A stretch of DNA of 64,000 nt from Amorphophallus konjac (GCA_022559845.1 CM040118.1:263213519-263277518); one strand, 5' to 3'; numbered from the stretch's first letter, positions 33,033 to 45,292 are shown. Program-made: numbers and translations. Notes: generated by a model not told the origin, from the letters alone.

Positions 33033-33870
33033 AAGAGATGCACTATACTATGACTGACACGAGGTACGTTAGATGAGTTTAGCACGAGATAACACGAGAA
33101 CAACACGAAGTACACGAGAACACAGCTAACACAACAACGAAGACGACACGAAGTCAGATGAAGACAGCATGAGGTGAGAAGAAGATAACACAGAGTGAAG
33201 CAATTGAAAGACACGCGATCAGAAGAGACCAGGACGAAAATAGAAGGAAGCAACACGGAGATACAATTTCAAAAGAAACGCGAAGACACGAATACAAAGG
33301 TAACACGAAGATGCGAATAAGAAGGTAACACGAAGACACGTAGTGAAACAACACTTGAAAAACATAAGAAAAATGACTCGAGTACAAAATAACTCGATAG
33401 AACGACTCGAAGACGAGGCGACACGGGCTGACCACGACACGAAGACAAATAACAGAAACCGACACGAATTGAAAACAACACGAAGACGAAACAGAAACCG
33501 ACACGAGGTGAAGTCACAAAGCGACAAAGACACGAGGTCTAGGAAACACGACACGAAGACATGAGATAGACACGTCTTCAACAACACGTGATGAAATAGT
33601 GGAAGCAGAAGAACAACTCGAGGAACTACAGTAATTGACACGAAGACACAAGAGCAAAACATAGAGGACTGACTCGAGATGAGCAACTAAGTGCTAACGA
33701 CATGAGGTCAAACAGAACACATCTTAAAACAACACGAGGTACGAGAGGACGACACGGCTTGTTGAAAACACAAACAGTACTAAAACGAAAATGACACGAA
33801 GGCAAACAGTGCGACACGAGGTGTTATACACAAACATGACGAAGTACCAACCAACACGAAGACAGTCCCT
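33033..33870 (-). repeat. Dense array of ACACGARG motifs in the C LTR
   Basis: On the plus strand ACACGAAG, ACACGAGG and ACTCGA-type words recur every 10-25 bp over about 840 bp, several dozen copies. The other LTR has the same array at about 42246-43083. It occupies the place of the AAGTCTRTACA array of A, B and D, upstream of the promoter in the element's direction, but uses a different word. Confidence 0.8.
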
Positions 33871-33988
33871 GAAAATACCTGAAGTGAAATGAATGTTTAT
33901 TCTTCTCAGAAAAATATTCTTGGTTCACTTTCACAGAAAAAATATTTTTGTTATTTTTTATTTCACAGAGATATTTTTGAACACCACT

Positions 33989-34082
33989 AAGACTTATAGT
34001 GTTGTCATCATCAAAACATGTAAAGATTCAACAAGACTCAACAATCTCCCCCTTTTTGATGGATGGCAACACTATGAGTCTT
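33989..34082 (-). promoter_or_regulatory. Polypurine tract of C inside an inverted repeat
   Basis: The PPT on the minus strand is AAAAAGGGGGAGAT (34044-34057), next to the LTR edge at 34043. Arms 33989-34016 and 34053-34082 pair over about 28 bases with one bulge and few mismatches, leaving the PPT and LTR terminus in a loop of about 36 nt. Confidence 0.72.
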
Positions 34083-34367
34083 GAGTCTTTGCAGAGAAAA
34101 AAAAAATTTCAGCCTTTCCAAGGCTAAACAAACATCAGCACTATTATAAAACATTTTTAAAGTGTCAAATAGCCATTCTCAAAGAATAACAAACATTAAA
34201 CATTCTCAACGAGCTAGCAAAGGCCTGATTTCTCCCCCTTTGTCATCATCAAAAAGAAGGAAACAAGAAGGATGCAACAATGCAAATGATATGAAATTTA
34301 ATTAATAAGTCCAAGAGTGTGAGAGGGAAAGCCTCAAAATGGGCAACAAGATACAGAGCATTGTTTT

Positions 34368-36653
34368 TCAAGAAAAATATATGGCTTGTCTGCTAGAAGG
34401 GCCACGTGGCCTGCCATGTAGTGGTCTCCCCCTTGGAGAAGCAGAAGTATATTCTTGAGGTGGAGTTCTGCTAGAAGAAGCTTGACCAGGTGCTGAACCC
34501 AAGGTTGACTGAAATTCCTTTAGGTCATTTGACAGTTCAGCTAGCCAATACACCACAGCGCTTCTGACATGTGCCACTTCAGAAACGATGTCGTCTTGGC
34601 GAATATTGACAGTTTCATATCTGTCAGTCAGAATTGTCATTTCTGTTAAGAAGGCTACCAATTTATCATAGATCTGCTGAATACCTGGACCTAGGGCACT
34701 GGATGACTTCTTCAAAACTTCTAAAGATGTTCTGATCTCAAAGCAGTGATCTATAATGTTGGTAGACATTTTGAAGGAGGAAATTTGAACATCTTGTAAC
34801 TCACTCAGTGCTTTTGCTATCTTTGAACAAACCTCCTGCAGACCTTGCATCAGGGATCTGTTGGCATCATCTGAAGCCTTTTTGTTGAGTAGGAACCGTT
34901 TCCATTCAGTGAGGAGAGATATCTCAAGCTTCAGTAGCCTGGAATGTACCTGATTGATGTTGAGAGTGACATATGTGAGCAGATCATCTAATTTCTTATC
35001 TTGTTTCTGCATCTACTGAGTCAAGTTTATGAGGAGTTCCTCAATGTTGGGTGCCCGAGCAGATTCAATGTTGGGCGCCTATGCAGATAGAAGTCTAGGT
35101 GGACCTAGAGGTGTACCAAAAAATTCTTGCACTGGCGGTTGGTTGTCTACTGCTGGAGCCTGATCTTCAACTTCAGCTTGAGTGTCTTGGACATGAACTT
35201 CAATTTCAGGTTCCTCTTCCTCATTTGAAGAATCTGAATCCAATTCTATGACAGGAACTTTTTCTTGACTGTTATCCCCTCTATCTTCTATGAGACCATG
35301 ATCTGCAGGGCAGTCAACAGATGCTTGTTCAAGACTTTCAGATGTAACCAAGTTGGTAGCCTCTTCCAAGCTTCTCTCTACAGTTTCTCTTAAAATTGCA
35401 TTAACAAAATCAGCAAGTTCTTGATCAGTACTTTCTTGCTCTTTAGCTGGCTGTTCCTCAGGCAATATCACCTCTTCAGATGTCTTCCCAAAAGAGTCAA
35501 ATAGACCAGCAATATTTGCATCTAGATCAGTCTGAATGCTTTCTTCAGACAACCTGATTTCTTCAGATGCAACCTCAACTAGCCTCTGAAAGGAAAAAGG
35601 TACTTCAGTGGGTGCAGCAGACGTAAAAGACTGTGGTTGTTCAGCTGGTGTATCCTGTATAGCAATCTCAGAAACTAATTGCACACCAGTTTGAGCTAAG
35701 TCTTGAGATTGTTCCAGATGCTCCCCCTGAGTCTGTGATTCCTTGACTTTTTGGGCCTTAACTTGCCCCACCACTGAAGAGCCCTCTAAGCCCAAAAACA
35801 CTGAAACAAAATTCATATTAAATATGTTTCGGGCCTTAACTTCAGATGCAACCTCTCCATCCAAGCAAATCTCTGAATGCTTGAAGATGTCTGTCAGATG
35901 GGCGGCATAGGGAAGGTGTCTCTTGGATCCAATACATCCCTTCATGACAGTAAAAATGATTTCTGGCAGACATATCTTTACATTCTGAATCAGACAAAAC
36001 AGTAGAAATCTCTGTGTGTCTGTGATTCTACCCCTAGCTCCAGTCTGGGGTGTGATTATAGAAGCAATTATGTTTTGAAGGAGCTTGTGAAGAGAGGGAA
36101 ATGACGAGGTTTGGAAAGCTTTCAGCTTCACTTGCCCCTTGTCAAGAATGTTACTGGGTTTACCAGTAATAACTGAAAACGCCTCGTGCAGACTGTATCT
36201 GTACCCTCTCTCCACCTCTCCCTTTTCTGGAATACTTAGAGCTTCATGGAGAGAGTTGTATGTCACCGTTATCTCAACCCCTTTAACAGTCGAAATCAAT
36301 GCCAACTTATCTCGGCTCAACACCAAGTTGTTGTAAAATTCCATCACCAGGCTAGGGTAGAATACCCTGTGATCTTCCAAAAAATTTCTCCATTCCTGAA
36401 ACTCGAAAATCTTCAAGAGTTCTGGAAACTTCAGGACCATGGATTCATCTCCGAAATCAACTATCCTCGGAGGAATGATTTTACCACTCTCTAAGAATAC
36501 GGTAGACTGGGAAGGCCTGGTACCTTGCTCTGAAGACATTTCCACAGCAGCTTCTGATTCTAGACAACGTTGCTGCTTGGACGGAGGCTCCTCAGCAGTT
36601 TCCTTTCCTTTCCTCTTCCTTTCAACCTGAGCGGCGGATGCTTGCTGATCCAT
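34368..36653 (-). pseudogene. Element C second ORF, plant-transposon-type protein of unknown role
   Basis: One frame of 761 codons from ATG 36653, with two in-frame stops close together (TAG at 35079-35081 and a stop just before 35012). The N-terminus is basic (RKRKGK, a possible nuclear localisation signal). Residues about 60-300 form a globular domain (FPELLKIFEFQEWRNFL, YPSLVMEFYNNL, RFLLFCLIQNVKICLP) that recalls the 'putative plant transposon protein' family (PF20167-like), a call from memory. Next comes an acidic Glu/Ser/Gln-rich middle, then a helical coiled-coil part and a Pro/Arg-rich tail (GRPLHGRPRGPSS). It is on the gag strand, in the place where some Sireviruses carry an envelope-like gene, but I see no signal peptide or membrane segment. 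Confidence 0.6.
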
Positions 36654-38670
36654 TTGCCAAGACTCCTAGAGTATCAACTCTCTCTTGTCGGCTGCTACTG
36701 GAAGTGAAGCTAGACCCAAGAGAGGAAGAGACCTCTGTGGGGAAAGGAAGTGAGCGGGAAGAGATGGAGATGAGTTTGAAGGAACGCTCAAGGTGGAGCG
36801 GCACGAGGATGAATAGGAAGCGGCAAGGGGAAATGAGGGTTTGTGGATGAAGGCGTGTGAAACAAGAAGGGTTTTGTCGGGTTGCTTTTTACTCTTATCA
36901 AACTTTTTCTGGAAATACCCAAACTACCCTCAGTCATGATGTAACGCAGCTACTGCCTGTTAAAGTTTGCCCTTCAATATATGGACTAGTTATATTCTTC
37001 CAAAATCCATGGTCAGTTACCTCAAGATATTAAATCAGCATGATCACAAAATTAGCTGTTAAAGTTGCTTAACCAAGAGAGAGTCACGATTAAATTACTC
37101 CTTATGTTTGTCAAGCAACGAAATAACACATCGATGTCAAGTAGATTTCACTTCTTCATTTAATGGACAAGAGAAGGCATACAGGGTCAACCAATTTGTT
37201 GAGCACAAGGTAGAATAGTCCCTTTTTACACAAGGAGACATGTTTATCAGACACCAGAAACCCTGGTTACTCAGGACGGACTACCTTTATGCCAATCAAA
37301 GCCAATGAAATTTTCTTTGTTGACTTTTCCCCTTTTTTTTATTTTGACAATTCTATACAGAGATAGCTAGTTGTATCATGACAGAAACTCTGGACTTCTC
37401 AGATCTAGAGTGTCTATTTCTCCACAAAAGCCATTGCTCTGCCACAAAGAATGGCGTATTCCCTGGTGGCACTTCTCATGATTTTAGACACAAGACAGAT
37501 ATCTTACTTAACACAATTTTTTATCTCAGAGCTCTCTACACATAAGTTTCAGTTAAGTCGAGATCCTCAACAAGTTTTTCTCATTTAATAGGAAGTTTTA
37601 TAATATGTTGACCAACACTTGAGAGGATAACTTAGAAGGATCAAGGACCAAATATAACCCCCATTCATTGAAGTTCTTTATTAACAGGTATGAGTTGTTA
37701 CATTAGATATTGGGTGATTTAAGGTATACAGATCACATCTGATAAGAGCAAGAAGACTGTAAAAACAATTTCTTTGAGAGAATTTCTGAACCAAAAGTGA
37801 TAGGAGAGATATAAGAAGGTGGCTGACCGAATGGGGAGAGATGAGATGAGATGAGCAGCATTCCTATCAGCAAGCCAACAAGTGAGAGATCACTCAAGAC
37901 ATTAAGCACCAAGGACACATCCAAATATAGTATTCTTGAAGAAGCTCTGTCTTACATCCAGAGAAGCTCTTGGGCAACAAACTGCAACCTCATGAGATGA
38001 CAAATCTTTACACCACATTAACTGCATCGGCTGACAAAATTCTTCAGAAACCAAATGGCCTGTCAAGCTCCTTTTCAGCCCACTCAAGGACATCTCACAC
38101 ACGACTCTTGGAAGTATTAATTATTTATTGAATGCAGTGTTTGCCATGAAAATTAAACATGTATGTTTGTGAGTTATGCACATACAGGCTCCCCTGATCA
38201 GCAGAATGATCCATGGTACTAGGCGAAGCATTTGGTCTGAAAGACCACCTCACACATAGTAAGGACCTCCGGACAGATTTCCCTGCCTTTTGGTAGCTTA
38301 CCATTTGATATACCATAGAGTTCATGAATACCAGGGTAAACTCAACAGTCCTATAAGCAATTCAGATTTTCAATGAATTATGCAACATACAGTTTTCAAA
38401 CAGCATTCACATTCAGTTCAGATTTTCAGAAATCTCAGAGTGCATGTTCAGAAAATAATGCAACTTGCAGATGATGAATGAATATGCAAGAACAGATTCA
38501 ATATGCATGCACTAGATGAAACTAAGAGCAGGATATGTAAGAATACATCAAACCAGATATGCAATAAGTTTCAAAATGGGACATGCAGAGAGATTACCTG
38601 AACAGTGTGAGAATGGGGTTTTCATTCTTGAGTGCCTTGGATCATTACCCCTTTTATTCCAGTCCCAAGG
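36654..38670 (-). other. Non-coding region between gag and the second ORF of element C
   Basis: No credible gene. It carries a copy of the conserved module at about 37221-37445 (minus strand): anchor AGAGCAATGGC (37430-37440), a degraded first unit, and a unit GAGTAACCAGGG...CTGATAAACATGTCTCC...GTGTAAAAAGG (37221-37276). The second ORF therefore lies downstream of the module. Confidence 0.6.
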
Positions 38671-38680
38671 CACACCTGCA
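38671..38680 (-). other. Conserved gag-pol junction motif of element C
   Basis: On the minus strand TTTTGCAG/GTGTGCCTTGGG, a few bases after the gag stop. It is identical over 15 bases to element A (15412 onward), although neither element has pol. Confidence 0.5.
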
Positions 38681-38689
38681 AAATAAAGT

Positions 38690-40939
38690 TTATTTTACAC
38701 AAACAGGTACCCAAGAAGTCTTGGGTCCTGACATGACATTATTATTTCTAGCAGGTTTTCTCAGCACATTTCCAGGAGTAGTTTTCAGATCTGATTTATG
38801 CATATTCTTATTAGCATGAATTCTATGTGCATACACATGAGATTTTCTGTTAACAGGGTAAAAATTCTGTTTACCAAAACTGGTTTGGTTTTGATATCCT
38901 GCCAGCCAACGGGTTGCAGCCCTGTGACCTAGCTTCCCACAATGATGACATGAAGGTTTTGCAAATTGTCTAACAGGGAATTTAGCATGTTTGATATTCA
39001 CATTTCTGCCCTGAATATGCCAACAGTCCTTGACTGTATGGCCATGCTTTCTACAGTGAGAGCAAAAGAAATAATTTCTTCTAAAGGAACCTGACCAGCA
39101 TTCAGAGGCCCTGTGACCCATTTTGTTGCAGTTAAAATAGATGATATGCTGGTTCATTGAAACAGATTTATTTTTATTAAAAACATGTTGGTTTGTAGGG
39201 AATTTAACATGATATGAATAAAAGGTTTTCTTACCACTAGCAAACCAGCAATGAGCAATAGAGTGACCTAATTTGCCACAATTAAAGCATGTGACATTTC
39301 TTTTCTGAGGTGATGGATTTTTATCATAAGATCTCCTATCATTCTTATCATCCTTCTCCATCAACTTACACTCATGCATCAGATGTCCAACTTTATGACA
39401 GTAGTGACAGATATTCTTCCTTTTAGATGCATGTGAGTGTGTGCGAGGACTGTGATCAGCAAATGCTGATGGACCTTTTTCATTTATTTTTTGATTTTCA
39501 GTCCTTTTTTGATTTTTATCATGTTTTCCTATTTTCTTAGCCTTGTACTGAATAGGAGATGAAGTGGAAGGCTTTTCCTGTTCAGAAGATTTAATGAAAA
39601 CAGTTCTTAGCTTGGATCCATCACCCTTTTTCAACTTTTCAGTTTGTTTCTGATTCTTCTGAACATTTGGTTGTTTACTTTCTGAGGTTGTGGCTATATC
39701 AGAAGCTTTGACAAAGGATGTCGTCAGCTTGTTTTCAAAAACCTTTTTATTGACATTGTTGTAGCCCAACCCTTCCTTTTGAGTATTTACCTTAATTCCT
39801 AACAACCTGTCCAGATTTTCTTGACCACTCACAAACTTTGACAAGGAGCTTTTCAGATCCTGAATTTCATTATCAAGAGATGCAATGCGTATTTCATAAC
39901 TAGCGATCTCTTGTTCACTACAATTGACAGTTTCATTCAAAACCTTATTAGCTGTTTTGTATTCTTCAATTTCCTTTCTCAGCTCATCTACTTCATCAGT
40001 TTTGTTTGTACAGATGACTTTTTCTTTCTCCAATGTGAGAAGTCTTTCAGACATGGCACTGTTTAACAATTTTAATTTTTCAACTTCTTCTTTAAGCTTA
40101 TCATTTTGAATTAACTCATTTATTAGAAGCTGATCTTCTGAGTCAACCATGCTTTCTCTCCTAGCTTCAAACTCCCTCAATTCCTTTTGTTATTTTTCAA
40201 AATCTTTCTGTAGTTCTATGTTTACAGATTTTATGGCATTAAACTTTTCAATCAGCAAATCATTCTCTCGTTTAAGTTTCTCTAATTGTTCTTCATTTTC
40301 TTTAGAGAGCTTTCTGAGAGAGTCATTCTCATTTTTCAGCTTGTTTAAGTCAGATTTAACGCGTTCAAATTCTTTCAGCATCAGATTATCAGACATACTA
40401 GCATCAAGAGCATTTTTCAGTTCAGCACAATTTCTACAAGGAAAGCTTGAACTATCTAAACCAGTACCCTTCTTCAATTTTTTATATTGTTTTCTTAACA
40501 GTTCATGACATTCAATTAGTTCAGCATAAGCATTCTCCCAATCTTCTAGAGAGAAATTCTCGAAGAGATTTACCTCATCATCATCATCTTCTTCAGTTTG
40601 ATTGCTGCCTTGATCGCTTCTGTTAGCCATCATGCAGCTTGTTTGATTTCCTTTCCCGGCTCTCTTCATCATTTCCAACATATCCCTTGCAGATCTGCAA
40701 TCAAGGAAACATGAGTGAAAAGCTTTATCAGTGGCTGCTTTCATCAGATTTATAGCTGTCTGATTCTCCTCATACATTGATTCGTGACTGTCAGTCCATT
40801 TGGACCTTTTCTTTGGTAATTTATGAGGACCATGTGAAATCACTTTCCACAGGTCTGGATCAACGGATTTAACATAATCACGTAAAGCACTGTGCCACTG
40901 GTTGAAATCAAAACCACTGAAGACGGGTGGACAAGCCAT
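38690..40939 (-). pseudogene. gag: Element C gag with coiled coil and five zinc knuckles
   Basis: One frame of 749 codons starting MACPPVFSGFDFNQW, broken by a single TAA at 40190. The Gag head closely parallels element A (ISHGPHKLPKKRSKWTDSH). A long coiled coil follows, then the nucleocapsid with five knuckles: CHYCHKVGHLMHEC, CFNCGKLGHSIAHC, YFNCNKMGHRASEC (first Cys lost), CSHCRKHGHTVKDC, CHHCGKLGHRAATR (last Cys lost). It ends GPKTSWVPVCVK. Apart from the stop it is the best-kept gag of the window. Confidence 0.88.
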
Positions 40940-41056
40940 TGAACCAAATAGCAGATAAATTCAATGCAACAGGAATATTGATGCACTAAAGGCAAATAAG
41001 CACCTAAGACCGCAAGATCGAATCTGCAGGTCGCTGGACCTTATATGCAGACACCC

Positions 41057-41068
41057 GCTCTCATACCA
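41057..41068 (-). promoter_or_regulatory. Primer binding site of element C
   Basis: On the minus strand TGGTATGAGAGC, two bases from the 5' LTR edge at 41071; one mismatch to the initiator tRNA-Met site. Confidence 0.82.
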
Positions 41069-41070
41069 AC

Positions 41071-43256
41071 TGTTAGGGTGCTTGGCCCGGATACAGAGGG
41101 GGGTGAATGTATCCTTCTACAGAATATGGCCAAATTAAAATAAGGATGCTAGAAAACGGCACAGGATAGAGCTAATTCATTTCAACTCAAATACAACCTC
41201 ATGGGCGTGCCTATCCAAGCATCTAGCGGAAGCAATCAAACAATCAAGCAAGCCACTGCAAAAGATATTTTAGGTGGTTCGGTCCACAGACCTACATCCA
41301 CCCCTCACTCCCAACCGGAGTGAGGCTTCACTAGCAAACGCTAGAGCCAAGCAGACTCAGTCTGCAAACAGTTGCTGCCACACAGCTTGACCAGGGAAAC
41401 AGACTTCCCTCTTCCTTCCAACCGGAGGGACACCCAAGTGACTCACAGCCACTTGAAAACTAGAGGTCGAAGACCTCTCTTCCTCCAGACCAGGAGGGAC
41501 ACCTGGACTTGCAACCACAAGCCCAGAACCAGAGGACTAGCCTCCCTTCCTCTAACCAGAGGGAAACCCACAAGTGACAACCTGTCACTTGCAACCCGGA
41601 GATCAGATCTCCCTTCTCCTGTACCACCAGGAGAGACCCGATCCCCAACAGGGTGATCGGAAGAACAAGACTAAACAAGGTAGCAAGAGGAAAAATAAGA
41701 AAACATGAAAATGACAGCGACAGAAACTGGAAATAAAACGCAAGATATATAGCTCTCAATGAGCATAAGTCGTTCTGGATTTGATCCACGAACAGACTGA
41801 ACAGATCCTCAGTAAAGCTCTCTCTCTCCTCTTCTTTTCTTCTTCTTCTTTCTCCTTCAGTTTCTGCTCTCTTTTTCTTCTCTTCTTTCTCTCGTTTTTC
41901 TGGATCGAAGGACTCTCTGCTTTTCTGCTCTTTCTTCTTTTCCTTTCTCTTTTTCGATCGATCTTTATATGAAGACGAAGGTTTCTATTTATATCAGCAG
42001 CAGCAGCAGGTCCGGTTCAGAATGCGTGTGCCTCCCACGCTTGATCCAGAACCTTCTTGCCACGAGTCCTTATCGGATTGGTTCCTCTAGCATTGGTTCG
42101 CGTGCTGCTCCGACACTGAGGAGTAATCTTCCTCGGATCCCTGCAAGCAGATTAATTACATTAATGCTCAGGGTTCGCTATATGTAGCTGAGATAAGTTG
42201 GTTGGCCATAAGAACAAAGAACTGCACGAGATATATGATAACACAAAGAGGTGCACTATATTGTGACTGACACGAGGTACGTTAGATGAGTTTAGCACGA
42301 GATAACACGAGAACGACACGAAGTACACGAGAATACAGCTAACACAATAACGAAGACGACACGAAGTCAGATGAAGACAGCATGAGGTGAGAAGAAGATA
42401 ACACAGAGTGAAGCAATTGAAAGACACGCGATCAGAAGAGACCAGGACGAAAATAGAAGGAAGCAACACGGAGATACAATTTCAAAAGAAACGCGAAGAC
42501 ACGAATACAAAGGTAACATGAAGATACGAATAAGAAGGTAACACGAAGACACGTAGTGAAACAACACTTGAAAAACATAAGAAAAATGACTCGAGTACAA
42601 AATAACTCGATAGAACGACTCGAAGACGAGGCGACACGGGCTGACCACGACACGAAGACAAATAACAGAAACCGACACGAATTGAAAACAACACGAAGAC
42701 GAAACAGAAACCGACACGAGGTGAAGTCACAAAGCGACAAAGACACGAGGTCTAGGGAACACGACACGAAGACATGAGATAGACACGTCTTCAACAACAC
42801 GTGATGAAATAGTGGAAGCAGAAGAACAACTCGAGGAACTACAGTAATTGACACGAAGACACAAGAGCAAAACATAGAGGACTGACTCGAGATGAGCAAC
42901 TAAGTGCTAACGACACGAGGTCAAACAGAACACATCTTAAAACAACACGAGGTACGAGAGGACGACACGGCGTGTTGAAAACACAAACAGTACTAAAACG
43001 AAAACGACACGAAGGCAAATAGTGCGACACGAGGTGTTATACACAAACATGACGAAGTACCAACCAACACGAAGATAGTCCCTGAAAATACCTGAAGTGA
43101 AATGAAGGTTTATTCTTCTCAGAAAAATATTCTTGGTTCACTTTCACAGAAAAAATATTTTTGTTATTTTTTATTTCACAGAGATATTTTTGAACACCAC
43201 TAAGACTTATAGTGTTGTTATCATCAAAACATGTAAAGATTCAACAAGACTCAACA
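41071..43256 (-). repeat. 5' LTR of element C
   Basis: 2186 bp, equal in length to the left copy. Differences are mostly transitions. It carries the ACACGARG array at about 42246-43083 and the promoter TATA near 41986-41993. Confidence 0.93.
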
Positions 43257-43261
43257 TAGAC
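43257..43261 (+). repeat. Right target-site duplication of element C (TAGAC)
   Basis: Equals 31853-31857 and follows the LTR end CAACA at 43256. Confidence 0.88.
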
Positions 43262-44500
43262 TTACCCCTTGAAGATGTAAGCGTGACAGTGTATAGACTT
43301 GGCCCTTGAAGGATGTACAGACTTGAAGATTTGAAGCCCCACGATGTATAGACTTTGTAAATGTGAACACGTGGACAATGTATACACTTGGCCCTTGAGG
43401 AATGTACAGACTCTGAATGATGAAGCAGGCAGTACAGACTTGTAACGCTTGAGGACCGATGTATAGACTTGGGAACCCTGAACCAGTGTATATACTTGAA
43501 AGGCTTGAACACTGCAATGTGCAGACTTTGCGATGTATAGACTTAGGGCTCCTAGAGGATGTACATACTCTACCAATGTGTAGACTTTGCCTATATGCTG
43601 TGTGTAGACTTGATATCAATGAATGCGCTGGCTGTACAGACTTGCATAAGCGATGTATATACTTTGCCAATGTGGAGACTTAGGGTGTAGCTAAAGCATC
43701 GAACGTAGGAAAAGGATGGAATGTATAGACTTACGTTCGATCAGCAATGTATAGACTTCAACTAAGCAACCTACAGTGCAATGTCTAGACTTTGAAGTGC
43801 AACCTAGGTAAAGACCCCAATGTATAGACTTCCAATGAATGTAACCGCTGTACAGACTTGCTCAAACAGACCGATGTATGGACTTAAAATTTCAACAGTA
43901 GGATGTACAGACTTTGAATATGAAGTCAGGCAAACGGATGTACAGGCTTGGCCAAAACAACAATGAACAGACTTGAAACGCTTGAAGGCCACAGGACAGT
44001 GTTTAGACTTGGAAGGTTATCCAATGTACAGACTTGGAGATGGCTATATAGACTTGCAGAGGTTTCGCTAAGGCTGTATAGACTTGAAGTAATGTGAATG
44101 ATGTATAGACTTTACCAATGTGCAGACTTTGAAGTGAAGACCAATGAATAGACTTCAAGTGAAGGCCAATGTATAGACTTTGAAGAACAAACGTTACACA
44201 TGCCATGAGTGTATAGACTTTTTCGATGAATGCATGAACAGTGAGTCAATGTATAGACTACCAATGCCTTCGACAAATGCGATGTACAGACTTGCGAACT
44301 GGGGGGTCAACCCATCTGGAAGGGGGGTCGACCCACTATTGTCCAGACTATGCTGACAGAGTATGGACTTGAACAAGTAATGCATGTCTATATGACAACC
44401 ACATGAACTGCACTGTCCTACATGAAGCATGAATTAATCTATTGATAGAAACCGATTGATTTATAGTGTGAGACATCATCAAAACCGTAGGGATGCAACA
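43262..44500 (-). repeat. 5' LTR of element B, right portion
   Basis: Continues the LTR interrupted at 31857 and matches about 22447-23686 of the left copy, with the rest of the motif array and the GGGTCGACCC palindrome near 44326. It ends GATGCAACA at 44500. Added to 30366-31857 it gives 2731 bp against 2732 bp in the left copy. Confidence 0.92.
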
Positions 44501-44505
44501 GGCTC
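44501..44505 (+). repeat. Right target-site duplication of element B (GGCTC)
   Basis: Equals 20950-20954. Confidence 0.88.
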
Positions 44506-45258
44506 GGCATTTGATGGTGTCGGACGCTCCGTGCAGGGTCATCAGAGCGTCAAAGCTGTCGTAGTGATCGGCCGGGTCGCCCTGGCCGTCGTAGAGCTTG
44601 AAGGTTGGGATGGAGGTTCTAGGAGACACCTCTGCCTTCAAGATATACTCGGAGAAAGGGGATTTCTCCTCATCCTCCGAGGGAGAGGCCTTCTGCAGGG
44701 CACCCTCTTGTTGTGCGAAGCGTCTCTCGAACTCTCGCAGTCGGAGGGATAACTCCGGCTGCTGTTGTGCCGCGGGGCTTAGGGGAATGTCTTGGCGATC
44801 CTCAGGAACGTCGGTCTCCGGGTTCAGACGGCGTGCCCCAGGTTTTCCCCGCCTCGGTGTGGAGGAAGCCTCTTGCTCCGACGGTGGAGCTTGCGAGGGT
44901 CCTCCAATCCTATTACGGATAATCTGCTGGCCGCGGATAGTGAAGCGGCCTCCTACAGTGTGTTGGGATGCATTCTCGCGGGGAGGGCTCCCTGACAGGG
45001 CGCGCGACCTTCCATCCCTAGCCGCCTGGGTCCTCATGAGTTCCACGAGGATATCCAGTTTTGCATTGAGGGCTTGGAAGGCGTCCGCACCACCGTTAGG
45101 CGGTAGCCCTTCTGCCGTAGGGGGGGTGGTGGTTCGTCGGTGGGGGCGCTGGTGTTGGAGGGGGGGTTCTGCGAGGCCCGAGAGGGGCCATCCCCAGCCG
45201 CTACCAAGGCCTTTCCCCTGTTGCCGGCGGACCTCCTTCCTGAGCTCCTTCGCACCAT
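44501..45258 (-). pseudogene. gag: Tat gag, N-terminal block
   Basis: The ATG at 45258 follows the PBS by 17 bp. It has a basic N-terminus, a Pro-rich stretch, then LMRTQAARDGRSR, the charged LREFERRFAQQEGAL helix and a core start (SPFSEYILKAEVSPR, FKLYDGQGDPADHYDSF) typical of Tat Gag. A frameshift lies in the run of seven G (plus strand) near 45120-45127. The block stops at 44501 where element B entered. Confidence 0.88.
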
Positions 45259-45275
45259 ACTGGCTTTTTGTACGT

Positions 45276-45292
45276 TTCCCACAGACGGTGCC
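45276..45292 (-). promoter_or_regulatory. Primer binding site of the Tat element
   Basis: On the minus strand GGCACCGTCTGTGGGAA directly after the LTR end CATCA. It matches the TGGCGCCGTCTGTGGGAA site used by Tat elements apart from the first bases, and fixes the LTR edge at 45293. Confidence 0.85.

Larger units (their letters stand above)
31858..34043 (-). repeat. 3' LTR of element C
   Basis: Same length as 41071-43256. On the minus strand it starts TGTTGAGTCTTGTTG, then the TTTTGATGATGACAACAC arm, then the ACACGARG array, promoter, a pyrimidine/purine-rich leader and the repeated GGAGGAAG-type units. On the plus strand it opens TGTTAGGGTGCTTGG. Confidence 0.93.
31858..43256 (-). mobile_element. 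Element C: non-autonomous long-LTR retrotransposon with gag and an extra ORF
   Basis: LTRs 31858-34043 and 41071-43256 are both 2186 bp and differ by eye at about 35 sites, so this is a recent insertion. The internal order on the minus strand is PBS, gag with five knuckles (38690-40939), junction motif, non-coding module, a long second ORF (34368-36653), PPT. No protease, integrase, RT or RNase H pattern exists. The TSD is TAGAC. Gag resembles that of element A. Confidence 0.92.
20955..44500 (-). mobile_element. Element B: copia (Sirevirus-like) retrotransposon with gag and pol, interrupted by element C
   Basis: The left LTR 20955-23686 (2732 bp) is the 3' LTR. The right LTR is 30366-31857 plus 43262-44500 (2731 bp together), split by element C. 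The internal region reads on the minus strand PBS (30352-30363), gag, pol (protease, integrase, RT, RNase H), non-coding module, PPT. Integrase before RT marks it as copia. LTR ends are TG...CA in the usual form (TGTTACATCC to CTAACA). All genes carry stops. Confidence 0.93.

Noticed and set aside
32948..33817. Overlapping minus-strand frames rich in Cys, Ser, Phe and Val in the C LTR, resembling small membrane proteins (also 42161-43030)
   Set aside because: They are translations of the ACACGARG array inside both LTRs; no start context or domain, and three overlapping frames are open at once.
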